From Salinisphaeraceae bacterium (GTDB taxonomy: Bacteria > Pseudomonadota > Gammaproteobacteria > Nevskiales > Salinisphaeraceae): a DNA stretch of 64,000 nucleotides. Made by a program: the position numbers and the translations under genes. This document shows, piece after piece, positions 54,022 to 62,355 of the stretch (position 1 is its first letter; each line of letters opens with the position of its first letter). Under the pieces are notes generated by a model. The model made no database searches. It saw nothing but the letters and a program-made list of their open reading frames with translations, and was not told the origin of the DNA. Where the stretch lies: NCBI GenBank assembly GCA_002683405.1, contig NYTH01000033.1:1-64000 (forward strand), read 5' to 3'.

Positions 54022-55341
54022 ATGAACCGATTCGGGGCAAGCATTGACGCTTCACTGTTGACGTTCTGTCTATACGCGCCCGTGGCGCAGGCAGCGAACG
54101 GCTCGGTGATCAACGGCTGGGGGACCAGCGCGCGGGGCTACGCCGGGGCAGGCGTCGCGCTGGCCGAGGACGCGATGACCATCGCCAACAACCCCGCCGG
54201 GCTGGTCGGCCTGAAAGGCCGCGGCATCCAGCTGGGCGCCACGCTGATCAAGACCAAGCAAACCTTCGAGGCCGGCGAATTTCCGCCGCCGGCCGGGCCC
54301 CTGCCACCCGGCGCGATGCCGCTCACGCCCGGCACGCGATATTCGGACCCGGACGTGCCCGCCGAGATTGGCGGCGTATTCCCCGTGCCGTTTGCGGCGG
54401 CCAATTGGCGGCTGAGCCCGCGGCATGCGGTGGGTCTGGCGGTCTACGGCAACGGCGGCACCAACATCAACTACAAGGATTTCGACAATCCGAACTGTCC
54501 ACCCGGGAGCACGGGACGGGGCATTCTGTGCTCCGGCGAAACCGGGTCCGATATTGCGCAGGCGTTCATTGCACCCGCCTACGCCTATCAGCCCAACCGC
54601 TGGCTACGGCTGGGTATCACGCCACTGCTGGTGATCCAGAGCTTCGAAATCCGCGGCCTCGGCGCGTTTGCACCGCTGTCCAGCGACTCGGACAAGCTGA
54701 CCAACAACGGCCACGATATTGCCCTGGGATACGGGGTGAAGGCCGGCCTGCAGGCGCAGCTGCTCGACAGCCTGGCCCTGGGCATCACCCTGCAAAGCCG
54801 TATCGACATCGAGGAACACGACAAGTACGCCGGCTTGATCGCCGAGCAGGGCGACCTGGACGGGGCGCCCTATTTCCAGATCGGCCTGGCCTGGGACGCC
54901 ACTCAGCGCCTGACGCTTCTCGCCGACGTGCAGCGGCACTACTTCTCGAAAGTCCGCGGTTACGCCAACGAGGGCGTCAGCACCGGCCGGTACGGTGATG
55001 ATGACGGACCGGGATTCGGCTGGCGGGACGTACCCGTCTACAAGATCGGCCTGCGCTATCGGGCCTCCGACCGGTGGGTATTCCGCGCCGGTTACGCCGA
55101 TAACGAATACCCGGTGACACCGGATAATGCCCTGGCCAACTTCCTGTCCAACGCGGTTTTCGAAGAGCACTACGCCCTCGGGCTGACCTGGTCACCCGGT
55201 CCGCGCAACAGCTTTGACGTGACCGTCAACTACAACCCGCCGCAGCGCAATTTCGGACCCAACCCCTTTTACCCGCAGCAAACCATTCAGCAGACCAACC
55301 GAATCTACACCCTCGACCTGGCCTGGACGCGCCATTTCTAG
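54022..55341 (+). CDS. FadL/OmpP1-family outer-membrane transporter
   Basis: A 439-residue beta-barrel protein. The mature N-terminus NGSVINGWGTSARGYAGAGVALAEDAMTIANNPAGL is the FadL hatch signature, and the barrel ends in an aromatic residue (LDLAWTRHF). It admits long-chain fatty acids or hydrophobic compounds across the outer membrane. Three acyl-CoA ligase genes lie downstream, a consistent setting for fatty-acid uptake. Confidence 0.92.
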   Translation: MNRFGASIDASLLTFCLYAPVAQAANGSVINGWGTSARGYAGAGVALAEDAMTIANNPAGLVGLKGRGIQLGATLIKTKQTFEAGEFPPPAGPLPPGAMPLTPGTRYSDPDVPAEIGGVFPVPFAAANWRLSPRHAVGLAVYGNGGTNINYKDFDNPNCPPGSTGRGILCSGETGSDIAQAFIAPAYAYQPNRWLRLGITPLLVIQSFEIRGLGAFAPLSSDSDKLTNNGHDIALGYGVKAGLQAQLLDSLALGITLQSRIDIEEHDKYAGLIAEQGDLDGAPYFQIGLAWDATQRLTLLADVQRHYFSKVRGYANEGVSTGRYGDDDGPGFGWRDVPVYKIGLRYRASDRWVFRAGYADNEYPVTPDNALANFLSNAVFEEHYALGLTWSPGPRNSFDVTVNYNPPQRNFGPNPFYPQQTIQQTNRIYTLDLAWTRHF

Positions 55342-55359
55342 GCGCCGCGGCGGCGCGCT

Positions 55360-56010
55360 TCAACGATCGGCGACACCCGCGCCGAAGATGGACAGGTCGT
55401 AGTTGCCGCCCTTCGCTCGAGCCGCCTTATAGGCCGGCCTGTCCTGCAGCCGCGCGAGGTAGGCCTGCAGGGCTGGATAACCGCCCAGCCGGCCGCGGGC
55501 CTCGCCGAACTCCAGCGCAAACGAGATATTTACATCTGCTGCGCTGAACGCATCAGCCACCAGATAGTCATGGCGCGCAAGCCGCTGTTCGGCATGCGCG
55601 AATGCCGTATCGGCCTCGCCCTGAATGAAACCCGTCAGGCCCTCGTTGTCCGTGCCCGTTGCCGCGGAAATCAGGTCGTAGACCAGCGGCGGCATCATCG
55701 AGCCTTCCACGAAATGCATCCACTGCTGGTACTCCGCGAAGTGCGGTGAATCCGGCCCGTGGGCCAGACGCCCGCCCGCCTTGATCTGCGTCAGGTATTC
55801 AATGATGGCGCCCGACTCGACAATACACTGACCGTCGTCCTCGATAATCGGCGACTTGGCCATGGGCAGCGTCTGCCCCATCTGCGCCGGCGCCCGGAGC
55901 GTCTGCGGATCGCGCGAATAGGTCTCGACGCTGTAATCCAGTCCCAGCTCTTCCAGCAGCCAGAGAATGCGCAGCGAGCGGGATTGTTCCAGGTGGTGGA
56001 GCTTGATCAT
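55360..56010 (-). CDS. Glutathione S-transferase family protein
   Basis: A 216-residue GST. The N-terminal thioredoxin-like domain (MIKLHHLEQSRSLRILWLLEELG, then QCIVESGAIIEYL) is followed by a helical domain with DYLVADAFSAADVNISFAL. It resembles YfcF/YibF-type bacterial GSTs that conjugate or reduce small electrophiles. Divergent from the first acyl-CoA ligase. Confidence 0.93.
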   Translation of the reverse strand: MIKLHHLEQSRSLRILWLLEELGLDYSVETYSRDPQTLRAPAQMGQTLPMAKSPIIEDDGQCIVESGAIIEYLTQIKAGGRLAHGPDSPHFAEYQQWMHFVEGSMMPPLVYDLISAATGTDNEGLTGFIQGEADTAFAHAEQRLARHDYLVADAFSAADVNISFALEFGEARGRLGGYPALQAYLARLQDRPAYKAARAKGGNYDLSIFGAGVADR

Positions 56011-56135
56011 GAATGCATGCCTGCAGGTGGTCGCACGAATCCGCCGCCCGAGCGGTCGGGTGGCGGCGCCAATGATTACGTTATATTCGCGGCTGGCAAA
56101 CGCGCATACAACAATTGAGAGAGGAGACGCGCAGC

Positions 56136-57698
56136 ATGCACATTACCCAATGGATACTCCGGGCGGCCCAGCAACACGCCGGCCACGAGGCCGTGGAGCA
56201 CGACGGCGTCGTGCGCAACTGGCGGGAAACGGCCGACCGCGTCATGCGGCTGGGTGCCGCGCTGCGACACGCCGGCGTGTCTGCAGACGAACCGGTGGGC
56301 CTGCTGGGTATCAACAGCATCGAGTATTACGAGGCGCTGTACGGCATTCCCGCCATGGGCGCCTGGATGGTGCCACTCAACATCCGCTGGGCGGTGCCCG
56401 AGCTCAAGTACTCGCTGACCGATTCCGGCTGCCGGACGCTGATGTTCGACAAGGCGTTTATCGACACCACCGCCCGGCTGCGCAGCGAAGAGGTTCCGGT
56501 CGAACAGTACCTGTTCATGGGCCCCGCCGAAGACTGCCCCGACTGGGCCGAGTCGCTCGAAAAACGCATGCAGCAGGTCGCACCGCTGAATGATCTGGTC
56601 ATCGCGAAAGACGGCATCGCGGGCATCTACTACACCGGCGGCACCACCGGTTTTCCCAAGGGCGTCATCCAGACCCACACCGCCCTGTTCGCCAGCTCCA
56701 TCAGCGTGGCCGCGGAGCTGGACCTGAACGAGTACAGCGTGGGCCTGCATACGGCGCCCATGTTTCACATGGCGGATCTGGCCAGCAATTTCGCGCTGAC
56801 CATCAAGTGCGCCAAGCACGTCTTTCAGCCGGCCTTCGACCCGGCCGGTTTTCTGGAGGTGTGCGAGCGTTATGGCGTTACCGTGACCATTCTGGTGCCG
56901 GCGATGGCGCAGTTGGTGTTCGATCACCCCGATTTCGCAGCCGATCGCCTGCGATCGCTGGATTGGCTGCTCTATGGCGGCTCGCCCATGCCGGAAGGGC
57001 TGGTGCGGCGGATCATGAAAACGCTGCCGGACCTGAAACTGCAGCAGGCCTATGGCCAGACCGAGCTGTCGCCCGTGGCCACCATCCTCAAGGCGGCGGA
57101 CCACCGGATCGACGGCGACAAGGCCTACCTGCTGCGCTCGGCCGGACAGGCCACGAGCGTGGTGCAGCTCAGCATCCAGGACGAGAACAATACCCTCCTG
57201 CCCACGGGCGAGATCGGCGAGGTCTGCGTGCGCGGACCCAACGCCATGCTGGGCTACCTGAATAAACCCGACGCCACCGCCGAGACCATCATCGATGGCT
57301 GGGTGCACACAGGCGATGCGGGCTATCTGGACGAGCAGGGATTCCTGTTCATTGTCGACCGCACCAAGGACATGATCGTGTCGGGCGGCGAGAACGTCTA
57401 TTCCTCTGAAGTTGAAAGCGCGGTGTCCACCCATCCCGACGTGGCGCAGGTGGCCGTGGTCGGCATTCCCGACGACAAGTGGGGCGAGGCCGTGCACGCC
57501 ATCGTGGTACCAACCCCGGACGCCGCGCGCGATGGTGACGCCATCATCGCGCATTGCCGCGAAATGATCGCCGGCTACAAATGCCCCAAGTCGATCGAAT
57601 TCCGCGACGAGGCCCTGCCGCTGTCGGGCGCCGGCAAGGTGCTCAAGCGCGAGCTGCGGGCGCCCTTCTGGGAAGGCCGGGAAAGAGGGGTCAACTAG
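56136..57698 (+). CDS. AMP-forming fatty-acyl-CoA ligase (A)
   Basis: A 520-residue adenylate-forming ligase. The P-loop is YYTGGTTGFPKGVIQTH, then YGQTEL, HTGD, RTKDMIVSGGENVYSSEVE and the catalytic lysine in SGAGKVLKRELR. GAGGAG precedes ATG 56136 (MHITQWI). It activates a medium or long carboxylic acid to its CoA thioester. It is first of two ligases on the plus strand after fadL. Confidence 0.93.
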   Translation: MHITQWILRAAQQHAGHEAVEHDGVVRNWRETADRVMRLGAALRHAGVSADEPVGLLGINSIEYYEALYGIPAMGAWMVPLNIRWAVPELKYSLTDSGCRTLMFDKAFIDTTARLRSEEVPVEQYLFMGPAEDCPDWAESLEKRMQQVAPLNDLVIAKDGIAGIYYTGGTTGFPKGVIQTHTALFASSISVAAELDLNEYSVGLHTAPMFHMADLASNFALTIKCAKHVFQPAFDPAGFLEVCERYGVTVTILVPAMAQLVFDHPDFAADRLRSLDWLLYGGSPMPEGLVRRIMKTLPDLKLQQAYGQTELSPVATILKAADHRIDGDKAYLLRSAGQATSVVQLSIQDENNTLLPTGEIGEVCVRGPNAMLGYLNKPDATAETIIDGWVHTGDAGYLDEQGFLFIVDRTKDMIVSGGENVYSSEVESAVSTHPDVAQVAVVGIPDDKWGEAVHAIVVPTPDAARDGDAIIAHCREMIAGYKCPKSIEFRDEALPLSGAGKVLKRELRAPFWEGRERGVN

Positions 57699-57817
57699 CC
57701 GCCGTCGAGGTCGCCGGCCGCGGGTGGCTTTGCCGTCACCTGCGGCCAGCGGCTAGACTCGCAATCCGAAAAGAAGACTTATCTGTTCCAGCCAATCCAC
57801 CGGTGCCGGGGAGTCCC

Positions 57818-59488
57818 ATGTCCGACGAAACGATTCTGAGCCAGATTTACCACTGGGAAGAGAGCGTGCCCGACCGGGTGCATTTCGTGCAGCCCACCGG
57901 CGGCGGCCACGTCACCGAATACCGCTGGGGTGAAATCGGCGATCAGGTGCGCCGCATGGCGGCCTATCTGCAAAGCCTCGAGCTGCCCCCCAAAAGCCAG
58001 ATCGCCCTGCTGGGCAAGAACAGCGCGCACTGGATGATGGCGGATTGGGCCATCTGGATGGCCGGCCACGTCACCGTGCCCATCTATCCCACGCTCAACG
58101 CCGATTCGGTGCAGTACATTCTGCAGCACAGCGAAGCGAAGCTGCTTTTCGTGGGCAAAATGGACGACTGGGACGCCATGAAGGCCGGCGTGCCGGACGA
58201 TCTGCCGGGCGTGGCCCTGCCGCTGTCGCCCGGCAGCCTGCCCTACCCGCGCTGGGATGACCTGATCGGCCAGCACGAACCGGTGACCGGAAAGCCGGAA
58301 CGCTCGCTCGACGAAATGGCCACCATTGTCTATACGTCCGGCAGCACCGGCCGTCCCAAGGGCGTCATGCACAGCTTCGGCTCGTTCAAGGCGGCCGGCG
58401 AGCGCTTTCGGGAGGTGCTGCCCACCTCGCCGGAAGACCGCATGCTGTCCTACCTGCCGCTGGCGCACGTCTACGAGCGCGTCGCCGTGGAAAACGCGTC
58501 GACCTATCAGGGCTTTACCGTCTACTTCGCCGAAAGTCTCGACACCTTCGTGCAGGACCTGCAGCGTGCCCGGCCCACCGTGTTCCTATCGGTTCCGCGT
58601 CTTTGGACCAAGTTCCAGATGGGCGTCAACGAGAAGCTGCCGCCGAAGAAGCAGAAAATCCTGCTGATGCTTCCGGTCATCGGCAATCTTGTTCGCAAGA
58701 AGATACTGACGCAGCTCGGCCTGCAGTACTGTCGCTACGCCGGCACTGGCTCGGCGCCGCTGGCCGCCTCCACGATCAACTGGTACCGCGACCTGGGGCT
58801 CGACCTGCTGGAAGGCTACGGCATGAGCGAGGATTTTGCCGTCTCGCACCTGACGCGACCCGGCGAAGCCAAGGTGGGGTATGTGGGCCGGCCAGTGCCG
58901 GGAGTACAAGCCCGCATCACCGACAGCGGCGAACTGCTCGTCAAGAGCCCGGCGCAGATGATGGGCTACTTCAAGCAGCCGGAAAAAACCGCCGAGGAAT
59001 TTACCGAAGACGGCTTCTTCAAGACCGGCGACCTGGCGCAGTACGACGACGACGGCCGCCTGCGGATTACCGGGCGAGTCAAGGAACTGTTCAAGACCGC
59101 CAAGGGCAAGTACGTGGCGCCCGCCCCCATCGAGAATCGCATGGCCAGCCATCCGAGCATCGAGGTGATCTGCGTCAGCGGCGCCAACCAGTCGGCGACA
59201 TTCGGTCTTGTGCTCCTGTCCGAGCCCACGCTGGACGCCCTGCAGAACGGCAAGACCGACCGGGCCGCCCTGGAAAGCGAACTGTCCGACAAGATGGCCG
59301 AGACCAACAAGGCGCTGGACCCCCACGAGCAGCTGCAGTTCCTGGTCATCGTCAAGGACAGCTGGAGCATCGAGAACGGCTTTCTCACGCCGACGATGAA
59401 GATCAAGCGCAACGTCATCGAAGCGCACTACGAAGACAAGGTTGACGACTGGTTCAGCCGTGGCGAGCGAATTATCTGGGAGGCGTGA
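57818..59488 (+). CDS. Long-chain acyl-CoA synthetase (B)
   Basis: A 556-residue AMP-binding protein of the long-chain FadD15/Faa type. The P-loop is IVYTSGSTGRPKGVMHS, with EGYGMSED, FKTGDLA, GRVKELFKTAKGKYVAPAPIE and a C-terminal MKIKRNVIE. RVKELFKTAKGKYV distinguishes it from ligase A. The upstream frame is open but starts within ligase A, so I use ATG 57818. Its last 17 bases overlap the end of the minus-strand hotdog-like gene. Confidence 0.92.
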   Translation: MSDETILSQIYHWEESVPDRVHFVQPTGGGHVTEYRWGEIGDQVRRMAAYLQSLELPPKSQIALLGKNSAHWMMADWAIWMAGHVTVPIYPTLNADSVQYILQHSEAKLLFVGKMDDWDAMKAGVPDDLPGVALPLSPGSLPYPRWDDLIGQHEPVTGKPERSLDEMATIVYTSGSTGRPKGVMHSFGSFKAAGERFREVLPTSPEDRMLSYLPLAHVYERVAVENASTYQGFTVYFAESLDTFVQDLQRARPTVFLSVPRLWTKFQMGVNEKLPPKKQKILLMLPVIGNLVRKKILTQLGLQYCRYAGTGSAPLAASTINWYRDLGLDLLEGYGMSEDFAVSHLTRPGEAKVGYVGRPVPGVQARITDSGELLVKSPAQMMGYFKQPEKTAEEFTEDGFFKTGDLAQYDDDGRLRITGRVKELFKTAKGKYVAPAPIENRMASHPSIEVICVSGANQSATFGLVLLSEPTLDALQNGKTDRAALESELSDKMAETNKALDPHEQLQFLVIVKDSWSIENGFLTPTMKIKRNVIEAHYEDKVDDWFSRGERIIWEA

Positions 59489-60263
59489 CCGCTGTCCTTG
59501 CCCCCGACTCGTCCGTCGCAAGGCGCAGCGCGAGTCTGGCGGTCTCGCGGCCGGACTGGCTCACCAGGAAGCGCCACTCGTCGGCGCGGGTCGATGGCTC
59601 GGCGTGAAGCGCGAAGGGCTGATCCAGTTCGGTGAACCGCTTGAACTCGGCACTGCCCCCCGTACACCGGATGGCGCCATGCCCCGCAGCCTGTGCCGCG
59701 ACCTGTAGCGCGCAGTCATACAGCTGCGCGGCGTTGACGTGATCACCCGAGCCCGTGTGAAAGCGGTGCGCGGGATGAAAGCCGTTGACCCGGCCGACCA
59801 GGCAATCCGCGCGCCAGCGGCCCGCTTCGTTCGTGATCTTCCGCAGGAACGCGTCGTGCGGCGCGATGGAGGCTGACGGCGGGTTATGGCGCGCGGCGCG
59901 CCGGGCCGCAAAATCGCCGTCGGGGAAGACGTGTCCCCGGCCACTGATGTGAAACGCCTGCGCGCCGGACCGATCCGTAAAACGGCTGTTAAAACGAATG
60001 TCGCGCGGCCCGTCCGTTTCGAGCTCGCAGTATCCCCGGGGAGAATGCCCGTCCCGTCCCTCGCCGCAGTCCCAGGTCACCTCGGTCAGCGCCGTGAACA
60101 CGCCGGGTCCGAGCAGCCCCAGCGCCCAGCCCGCCGTCATGGACGAGAAATACTGATATTTCTCGACCACCACGGCATGCTGTGGCGGCAGACGAAGCCA
60201 GGGCCAGCGCGCCGTGTCCAGGTCGAAGGCCAGCCACACGCGGGCCCCCTGCCGGCGGGTCAC
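59472..60263 (-). CDS. Hotdog-like protein of the BLUF-ligase transcript
   Basis: About 263 residues. The sequence has two halves, each with a strand-rich pattern (FARVTRRQGARVWLAFDLD, then SAEFKRFTELDQPFALHAEP), which suggests a double hotdog fold such as acyl-CoA thioesterases or dehydratases; this is a guess, as no catalytic motif is certain. No ATG suits the N-terminus. GTG 60263 is the first usable start after the ligase C stop at 60325, without a clear ribosome site. Co-transcribed with ligase C. Confidence 0.6.
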   Translation of the reverse strand: MTRRQGARVWLAFDLDTARWPWLRLPPQHAVVVEKYQYFSSMTAGWALGLLGPGVFTALTEVTWDCGEGRDGHSPRGYCELETDGPRDIRFNSRFTDRSGAQAFHISGRGHVFPDGDFAARRAARHNPPSASIAPHDAFLRKITNEAGRWRADCLVGRVNGFHPAHRFHTGSGDHVNAAQLYDCALQVAAQAAGHGAIRCTGGSAEFKRFTELDQPFALHAEPSTRADEWRFLVSQSGRETARLALRLATDESGARTAVTPPR

Positions 60264-60324
60264 GCGGGCGAAATTGACCGGATAGGCGAGGGTATCCGGC
60301 CGACCAGCTCGATAGGATTCGCCG

Positions 60325-61854
60325 CTAATCGCCCGCCAGAGCCTCGCGCAGCCGGTATTTGAGTACCTTTCCCGCCGGATTCCGGGGCAATTCATCCACG
60401 GTGTGCAGCTGCCGCGGGAGCTTGTAGCGCGCCAGACTGGCGCCGGCAAACTCGCGCAATGCCTCGAGCTCCAGCGTCTGGCCCGGCTTGAGCGCGACCA
60501 CCGCTGCCACGGCTTCGCCCCACTTCTCGTCGGGCAGACCGATGACGGCCACCTCGGCGACCGCCGGATGGGCGTAGATGACGCTCTCGACCTCCGCCGG
60601 GTACACGTTCTCGCCGCCGGAGATGACCATGTCCTTGACCCGGTCACAGATGTAGAAGAAACCGTCTTCGTCGCGGTAGCCGATATCGCCGGAATGAAAC
60701 CAGCCCTCGGTGTCGATGGCCTCGGCGGTGGCCTCCGGGCGATTCCAGTAGCCGCGCATCACATTGGGGCCGCGAATACAGATCTCACCCCTCTCGCCCG
60801 GCCCGAGCGGCGCACCCCCCTCACCGGCCACCTTGACCTGCGTATACATCGGCGGCAGCCCGGCTGAACCGACCTTGTCACGGGCGCTGCCCGCCGGCAG
60901 CAGCAGTGCCATGGGCGCCGTTTCGGTCAACCCGTAGCCCTGCAGAAAGTTCACGCCACGCTCCAGGAACAGCCGTATCTGCGGCTCCGGGACGGGCGCA
61001 CCGCCCGCCACGAGCGTTTTCAGATGCGACAGGTCTGCGTTCTGGAAATCCGGATGCTGGCTGATGAACAGAAACATGGCCGGCACGCCAAACAGGGTGC
61101 CGACACGATAGGTCTGCAGATCGGCCAGCACCTGCCCGGGATCGAACTCGCGCTCCAGGATGATGTGCGCGCCCCGCGCGATCGAACCCAGCGTGGTGAC
61201 GTTCAGGCCGCCGATGTGGAACAGCGGCGCACAGGTGAGCGATACCGGCGCGTCGATGGCGCCCGTAAGCCCCAGATTCACGTCATTCCAAAACAGATTG
61301 CCGTGCGTCAGCATGGCGCCCTTGGGTCGCCCCGTGGTGCCCGAGGTGTACATGATGATGGCCACATCATCACTGCCTACCGCCTCCACCGCCGGCAGGT
61401 CGGAGCTGCGTTCGATCAGGCCGTCCAGCGAGTGCCAGCCGCTGCGGCCGGACTCCGCCGTGATCAGCTGCCGGCAGACCAGGGTATCGGCAATCGCGCC
61501 AACCGTATCGGCCAGCCGATCATCCACGATCAGGCTGTGTACGCCGGCATCGTTGACGATGTATTCCAGTTCGGGGCCGGTCAGCCGGAAATTAATCGGC
61601 ACGAACACCGCCCCGATGCTCGCGGCGGCGTACAGGGTTTCCAGAAAGGCGGGGTGATTAAACCCCAGATACCCCACCCGATCGCCCCGGCAGACACCCA
61701 GATTGCGCAGCCCCTGCGCCAGCCGCCGCACCCGCCCCGCAAACGCGCCGTAGGTCAGGGTGCGTCCCTCGAACGTAAGGGCAGGCTCTGCGACGCTGAT
61801 GGAGGCCCGGGCCGCCAGTATGCTGCCCAGACCGATTTCAACCGAGTCCGTCAT
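60325..61854 (-). CDS. AMP-forming acyl-CoA ligase (C)
   Basis: A 509-residue ligase. The P-loop is IMYTSGTTGRPKGAMLTHGN, with GYGLTETAP, HSGDIGYRD, RVKDMVISGGENVYPAEVE and the lysine in NPAGKVLKYRLR. GGAGGG lies 7 bases before the second ATG (61854, MTDSVEIG) and only 1-2 bases before the first (61860), so I choose the second. It starts 16 bases after the BLUF gene ends, so light sensor and ligase share a transcript. Confidence 0.92.
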   Translation of the reverse strand: MTDSVEIGLGSILAARASISVAEPALTFEGRTLTYGAFAGRVRRLAQGLRNLGVCRGDRVGYLGFNHPAFLETLYAAASIGAVFVPINFRLTGPELEYIVNDAGVHSLIVDDRLADTVGAIADTLVCRQLITAESGRSGWHSLDGLIERSSDLPAVEAVGSDDVAIIMYTSGTTGRPKGAMLTHGNLFWNDVNLGLTGAIDAPVSLTCAPLFHIGGLNVTTLGSIARGAHIILEREFDPGQVLADLQTYRVGTLFGVPAMFLFISQHPDFQNADLSHLKTLVAGGAPVPEPQIRLFLERGVNFLQGYGLTETAPMALLLPAGSARDKVGSAGLPPMYTQVKVAGEGGAPLGPGERGEICIRGPNVMRGYWNRPEATAEAIDTEGWFHSGDIGYRDEDGFFYICDRVKDMVISGGENVYPAEVESVIYAHPAVAEVAVIGLPDEKWGEAVAAVVALKPGQTLELEALREFAGASLARYKLPRQLHTVDELPRNPAGKVLKYRLREALAGD

Positions 61855-61870
61855 GCTCATTCCCTCCGGC

Positions 61871-62290
61871 TCAGGCAGCCGCGCAGATCGACAGCAGACC
61901 CTCTGCCTCCTGCGCGTTCCGGATGAGTGACTGCGACCACAGGGGCAGTTCCTCGATGCTCCGGTAGCCCTCGATATTCTGGCGCATCCAGTCACGATCG
62001 GGATGCGCGAAGCCCATGGCCCAATCCTGGAATCGCCGCGCGGCAATCGGCTCGACGCCGAACTCCCGGATTTCGTGATGGCGAAGGCCGACCTTGATCT
62101 GCGCAAACAACCGGCTGACTTCGGACTGCTCTCCCTCGAGAATCTGCACGAAGCTCTGGTCGGCATACAGCAGCATGCCGGTGATCTCCTGCGCCTCGTT
62201 GTACACACGGGCCGCCCCCAGCAGGTCGGTCAACACGCGGTCATCGAGCGGCCGAACCGCGCGGCTTGCATAGATCAGCTTGCAGAGCAT
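61871..62290 (-). CDS. BLUF-domain blue-light sensor
   Basis: A 139-residue short BLUF protein. The FAD-contacting residues are in place: Y7 in LIYAS, N31 in RVYNEAQEITGMLLY, Q49 in SFVQILEG, and W90 and M92 in RRFQDWAMGF. The C-terminal 40 residues (MRQNIEGYRSIEELPLWSQSLIRN) are helical, as in stand-alone BLUF proteins that act through protein-protein contacts. No EAL, GGDEF or cyclase output is attached. It is first in a transcript with acyl-CoA ligase C and the hotdog-like gene. Confidence 0.93.
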   Translation of the reverse strand: MLCKLIYASRAVRPLDDRVLTDLLGAARVYNEAQEITGMLLYADQSFVQILEGEQSEVSRLFAQIKVGLRHHEIREFGVEPIAARRFQDWAMGFAHPDRDWMRQNIEGYRSIEELPLWSQSLIRNAQEAEGLLSICAAA

Positions 62291-62355
62291 CCGTCCTCTC
62301 CGTTCCGGCCCGCTCGCGGGCTCTTTATCATGACACCTGGCCGCCGATCACCCGC

